Notes under the pieces: generated by a model
Database searches by the model: none
What the model saw: the letters and a program-made list of their open reading frames with translations, nothing else
Told to the model about the DNA's origin: nothing
Translations under genes and position numbers: made by a program
NCBI GenBank assembly: GCA_902783085.1
Contig: CACZPT010000037.1
Location: 1 to 17,747 of the forward strand
Reading direction: 5' to 3'
Origin: an uncultured Methanobrevibacter sp.
Lineage (GTDB): Archaea > Methanobacteriota > Methanobacteria > Methanobacteriales > Methanobacteriaceae
Length of the DNA: 17,747 bases
Part shown: piece by piece, positions 15,451 to 17,747 of the stretch
Numbering within the stretch: the first letter of the stretch is position 1
Layout of the letters: the number at the start of each line of letters is the position of its first letter

Positions 15451-17586
15451 ATGATTAAGAGTTTTCAGGAAAATAAGAAATATATTTTAATTCCAATTTT
15501 AAGTGTTATATTATCTGTGCTGTTGGAATTTTATGTTATTTTTGTTGAAAATTCTTCTTATTTCTACACTATTCCAAAAACTATTATTTTAACAGAGTTT
15601 TTGAGGTTTTTCTCAATAAAACATGTACTTTTATTTTTAGTTTTATTTGGATTGGCATTATATATTTTATTTAATAATGATTTGTATAAAAAATTAAGTG
15701 AAATATTATATAAATATAGATTTATTCTTGCAGCATTAGTGATTGTTATTGCAGTCCTATTTGAATTGCATGGATCATCAATTGCTAAATTGGATATTTC
15801 TGACATGATGCATAAATCCATTTTTGGTATTGCGAGAAATATACGTTCTGATGAATTTAATGTAAATACGATGTTTGCATTTTCACAATATTATAATAAT
15901 TTTAATTATTTTAGTGCTATTCCAAGAGCTGCGCCAACTGATATGTTTATAGTTTATGGTCAGCCGGTATGGGATTTGCTTATTTTATATAGGCCATTTT
16001 TAATTGGATATTTGTTTTTATCACCTGCTAAAGGTCTTTCGTTTTTTTGGATTTCCAGGCTGGTTATTTTATTTTTAGTTTCATTTGAATTTGGAATGTT
16101 GATTACAAAAGAAAATAGAACTTTATCTTTAGTATATGCATTGCTATTAACTTTTTGCCCATGGATTCAATGGTGGTTTGCAATTAATGAATTGGTTGAA
16201 ATGTTGATTTTCGGCCAGTTAGCTATTGTTTTAATAAAACAATATTTAACCACAGACAGTTATAAAAAAAAGTTAATTCACACATTGCTTTTCACGTTAT
16301 GTTTCGGGGGATTTAATTTAACTTTATATCCTGCATGGGAAATACCTCTAGGTTATTTATTCATCATATTAGCTATATGGATTATATATGAAAATAAAGA
16401 TTCCGTTAAAATTTCAATAAAAGATTTAGCATTGATTGCTTTATTTTTAAGTATTTTAACTGTTAGTTTTATTCATCTCTATAACATGTCCTGGGATACC
16501 ATAGTAACTGTTTTAAACACTTCCTATCCTGGCGGAAGGGTTTTCACCGGAGGGGGACAAATAACTAAATTAGGAGAATATGCTGCGAACTTAATATTCC
16601 CATTATTCCCTGAAAAATCACCTGATTTAGTTAATAATTCATTTGTATTTTCATTCTTCCCAATGGGTTTAATATTATTCTACATTACACAAATTCGCCA
16701 GAAAAAAAAAGATTTATTAACTTATCTTTTATTTTTCTTATATGTTGCTTTTATAGTATATTACATTGGTAATTGGCCCGAACTAATTGCAAAAGTCACA
16801 TTACTTGGAAAATCATTAAACGAAAGATTATTAGAAGTTGCAACTTTCATTGAACTATTAATCGTAATACGTTCAATATCAATAATGGATAAAATAAAAA
16901 TTAAAAAACAATACCTTCTCATTATTTCCTTAATATTAACCGCAGCTATTACATTTTTATTACTTTATCTTGAACCTAAATTCTATGGCGGATTAAAACT
17001 AGCATTAATACCAATAATCCTAATCCCTTCATTTTATATGATCTTTAATTTAGGAGATAAGAAATATTATAAAAGTTTTCTAGCATTAATTATTATCATT
17101 TCATTTTTATGCGGAGGTTTAGTCAATCCAATTGAATCTGGATGTGATGTTTATTTCAACCAACCTATAATTCAAGAAGTAAATTCAATTGTTCAGGAAA
17201 ATCCTAATAGTACATGGATTGTGGAAGATGGTATTTTCATCGGTGAAGTGATAGGTGTTGGAGCGCCAACTGTTAATTGTGTTAATACATATCCAAATCT
17301 TGAGCTGTGGTCTAAATTAGATCCGAATAATGAATCATATGATATTTATAATCGATATGCTCACATTGTAGTCCATATTATTAATAATAATCAAACAAGC
17401 TTTGAACCAACAGATAATGATGCAATCTTCACTTTAAATCTTAATGTTAATGATTTAGAAAAATTAAACATTACATATATTTTAACCTTAAATGAATTAG
17501 ATGGATTTTCCAATGGTAATGTATCATTTATAAAAAAATATGATAATGGTATGTACAATATTTACAGAGTTTATTATAGGAATTAG
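15451..17586 (+). CDS. Polytopic GT-C-like membrane protein with C-terminal outer domain
   Basis: A 711-residue protein with roughly 12-14 membrane segments up to about residue 555 and a soluble C-terminal domain (about 555-711) that contains several N-x-S/T sequons. After the third or fourth hydrophobic segment comes a long loop with R132-S-D-E135, then FAFSQYYN. An acidic pair in the first large outer loop is typical of GT-C glycosyltransferases and related YfhO/DUF7657-like proteins with an RSDEW-type motif. Such enzymes transfer sugars from lipid-phosphate donors on the outer membrane face. I recognise the architecture, not the exact enzyme; the acceptor and sugar are unknown. A role in surface glycosylation would fit the glycosylation-site-rich adhesin in the same window. 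It converges with the downstream ATPase-type gene with only 5 bases between stops. A ribosome-binding site is not evident. Confidence 0.65.
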   Translation: MIKSFQENKKYILIPILSVILSVLLEFYVIFVENSSYFYTIPKTIILTEFLRFFSIKHVLLFLVLFGLALYILFNNDLYKKLSEILYKYRFILAALVIVIAVLFELHGSSIAKLDISDMMHKSIFGIARNIRSDEFNVNTMFAFSQYYNNFNYFSAIPRAAPTDMFIVYGQPVWDLLILYRPFLIGYLFLSPAKGLSFFWISRLVILFLVSFEFGMLITKENRTLSLVYALLLTFCPWIQWWFAINELVEMLIFGQLAIVLIKQYLTTDSYKKKLIHTLLFTLCFGGFNLTLYPAWEIPLGYLFIILAIWIIYENKDSVKISIKDLALIALFLSILTVSFIHLYNMSWDTIVTVLNTSYPGGRVFTGGGQITKLGEYAANLIFPLFPEKSPDLVNNSFVFSFFPMGLILFYITQIRQKKKDLLTYLLFFLYVAFIVYYIGNWPELIAKVTLLGKSLNERLLEVATFIELLIVIRSISIMDKIKIKKQYLLIISLILTAAITFLLLYLEPKFYGGLKLALIPIILIPSFYMIFNLGDKKYYKSFLALIIIISFLCGGLVNPIESGCDVYFNQPIIQEVNSIVQENPNSTWIVEDGIFIGEVIGVGAPTVNCVNTYPNLELWSKLDPNNESYDIYNRYAHIVVHIINNNQTSFEPTDNDAIFTLNLNVNDLEKLNITYILTLNELDGFSNGNVSFIKKYDNGMYNIYRVYYRN

Positions 17587-17591
17587 TTAAA

Positions 17592-17747
17592 TTAAACTCT
17601 ATATGGGTAGATGCCTTTTTGAGAATATTCTATTTTCAGCCATCTTTTAAGTAAATTTTCTGAAATTTCATATTCTCCATTAGTAAAGTGAATTAAACCT
17701 AAATTTTGTAATTTATTTAACTTATCACTTAACGAACCTGATTTAAC
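17592..17747 (-). CDS. C-terminal end of an archaeal ATPase-type protein (partial)
   Basis: Only the last 51 codons and the TAA stop are in the window; the rest lies beyond the right edge. The visible sequence runs SLSDKLNKLQNLGLI, then GEYEISENLLKRWLKIEY and ends KGIYPYRV. This pattern (a winged-helix-like LxxLGLI, a YxI turn, an RWLK helix and a final G-x-YPY) is characteristic of the C-termini of archaeal AAA-type ATPases (ATPase_2/DUF234-like), which are abundant and of unknown function in methanogens. The ATP-binding part is not visible, so the call rests on the tail alone. Confidence 0.6.
   Translation of the reverse strand, partial: VKSGSLSDKLNKLQNLGLIHFTNGEYEISENLLKRWLKIEYSQKGIYPYRV

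Noticed and set aside
15239..15476. TTTTCAGGAAAATAA occurring twice (15239-15253 and 15462-15476)
   Set aside because: The sequence is short, AT-rich and partly self-complementary, and the second copy lies in coding sequence; chance is a sufficient explanation.

Overview
The window looks like chromosome from a low-GC methanogenic archaeon of the Methanobacteriales, most likely Methanobrevibacter or a close relative. The reasons are the strongly AT-rich DNA, the TTTATATA-type archaeal promoters, Shine-Dalgarno sites of the AGGAGGTGA kind, a very large secreted beta-helix adhesin-like protein, and a secreted CobN-like protein. This assignment is an inference; no 16S or other marker gene is present.

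Left part (1-5,500, all minus strand): the 5' part of a ccdA-type membrane thiol transporter, preceded in the same operon by a secreted thioredoxin-like protein (TAAATG junction). A 245-base gap with three hairpins follows, then a 1,484-residue adhesin-like protein built from two beta-helix lobes and a stack of Ig-like repeats.

Middle (5,500-11,300): a 1,560-residue CobN/ChlH-type chelatase-like protein (minus) that is exported and membrane-anchored. It is transcribed divergently from a secreted DUF1002 protein (plus). The spacer holds promoters and an inverted repeat centred on a TATA box of the cobN-like gene. The cobN-like gene appears to start at a non-standard ATC codon. Both genes end in hairpins that contain the stop codon and are followed by T-tracts.

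Right part (11,300-17,747): a sodium:neurotransmitter-symporter-family transporter followed closely by a tRNA-dihydrouridine synthase (plus). A duplicated copy of the 3' end of the dus gene comes next, then a two-repeat TMEM175-like channel (minus), a 377-base non-coding gap, a large multi-spanning GT-C-like membrane protein (plus), and the last 51 codons of an archaeal ATPase-type gene (minus).

The common theme of the left two-thirds is the cell surface. The secreted thioredoxin and CcdA could maintain thiols outside the membrane, where the adhesin (a CLDG hexapeptide run) and the CobN-like protein (an ACCHHTC cluster) carry exposed cysteines. The most interesting candidate is the exported CobN-like protein with its divergent DUF1002 partner. 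Exported CobN relatives such as HmuS of Bacteroides act in tetrapyrrole demetallation, so this pair may handle tetrapyrroles or metals outside the cell; that function is inferred, not shown.
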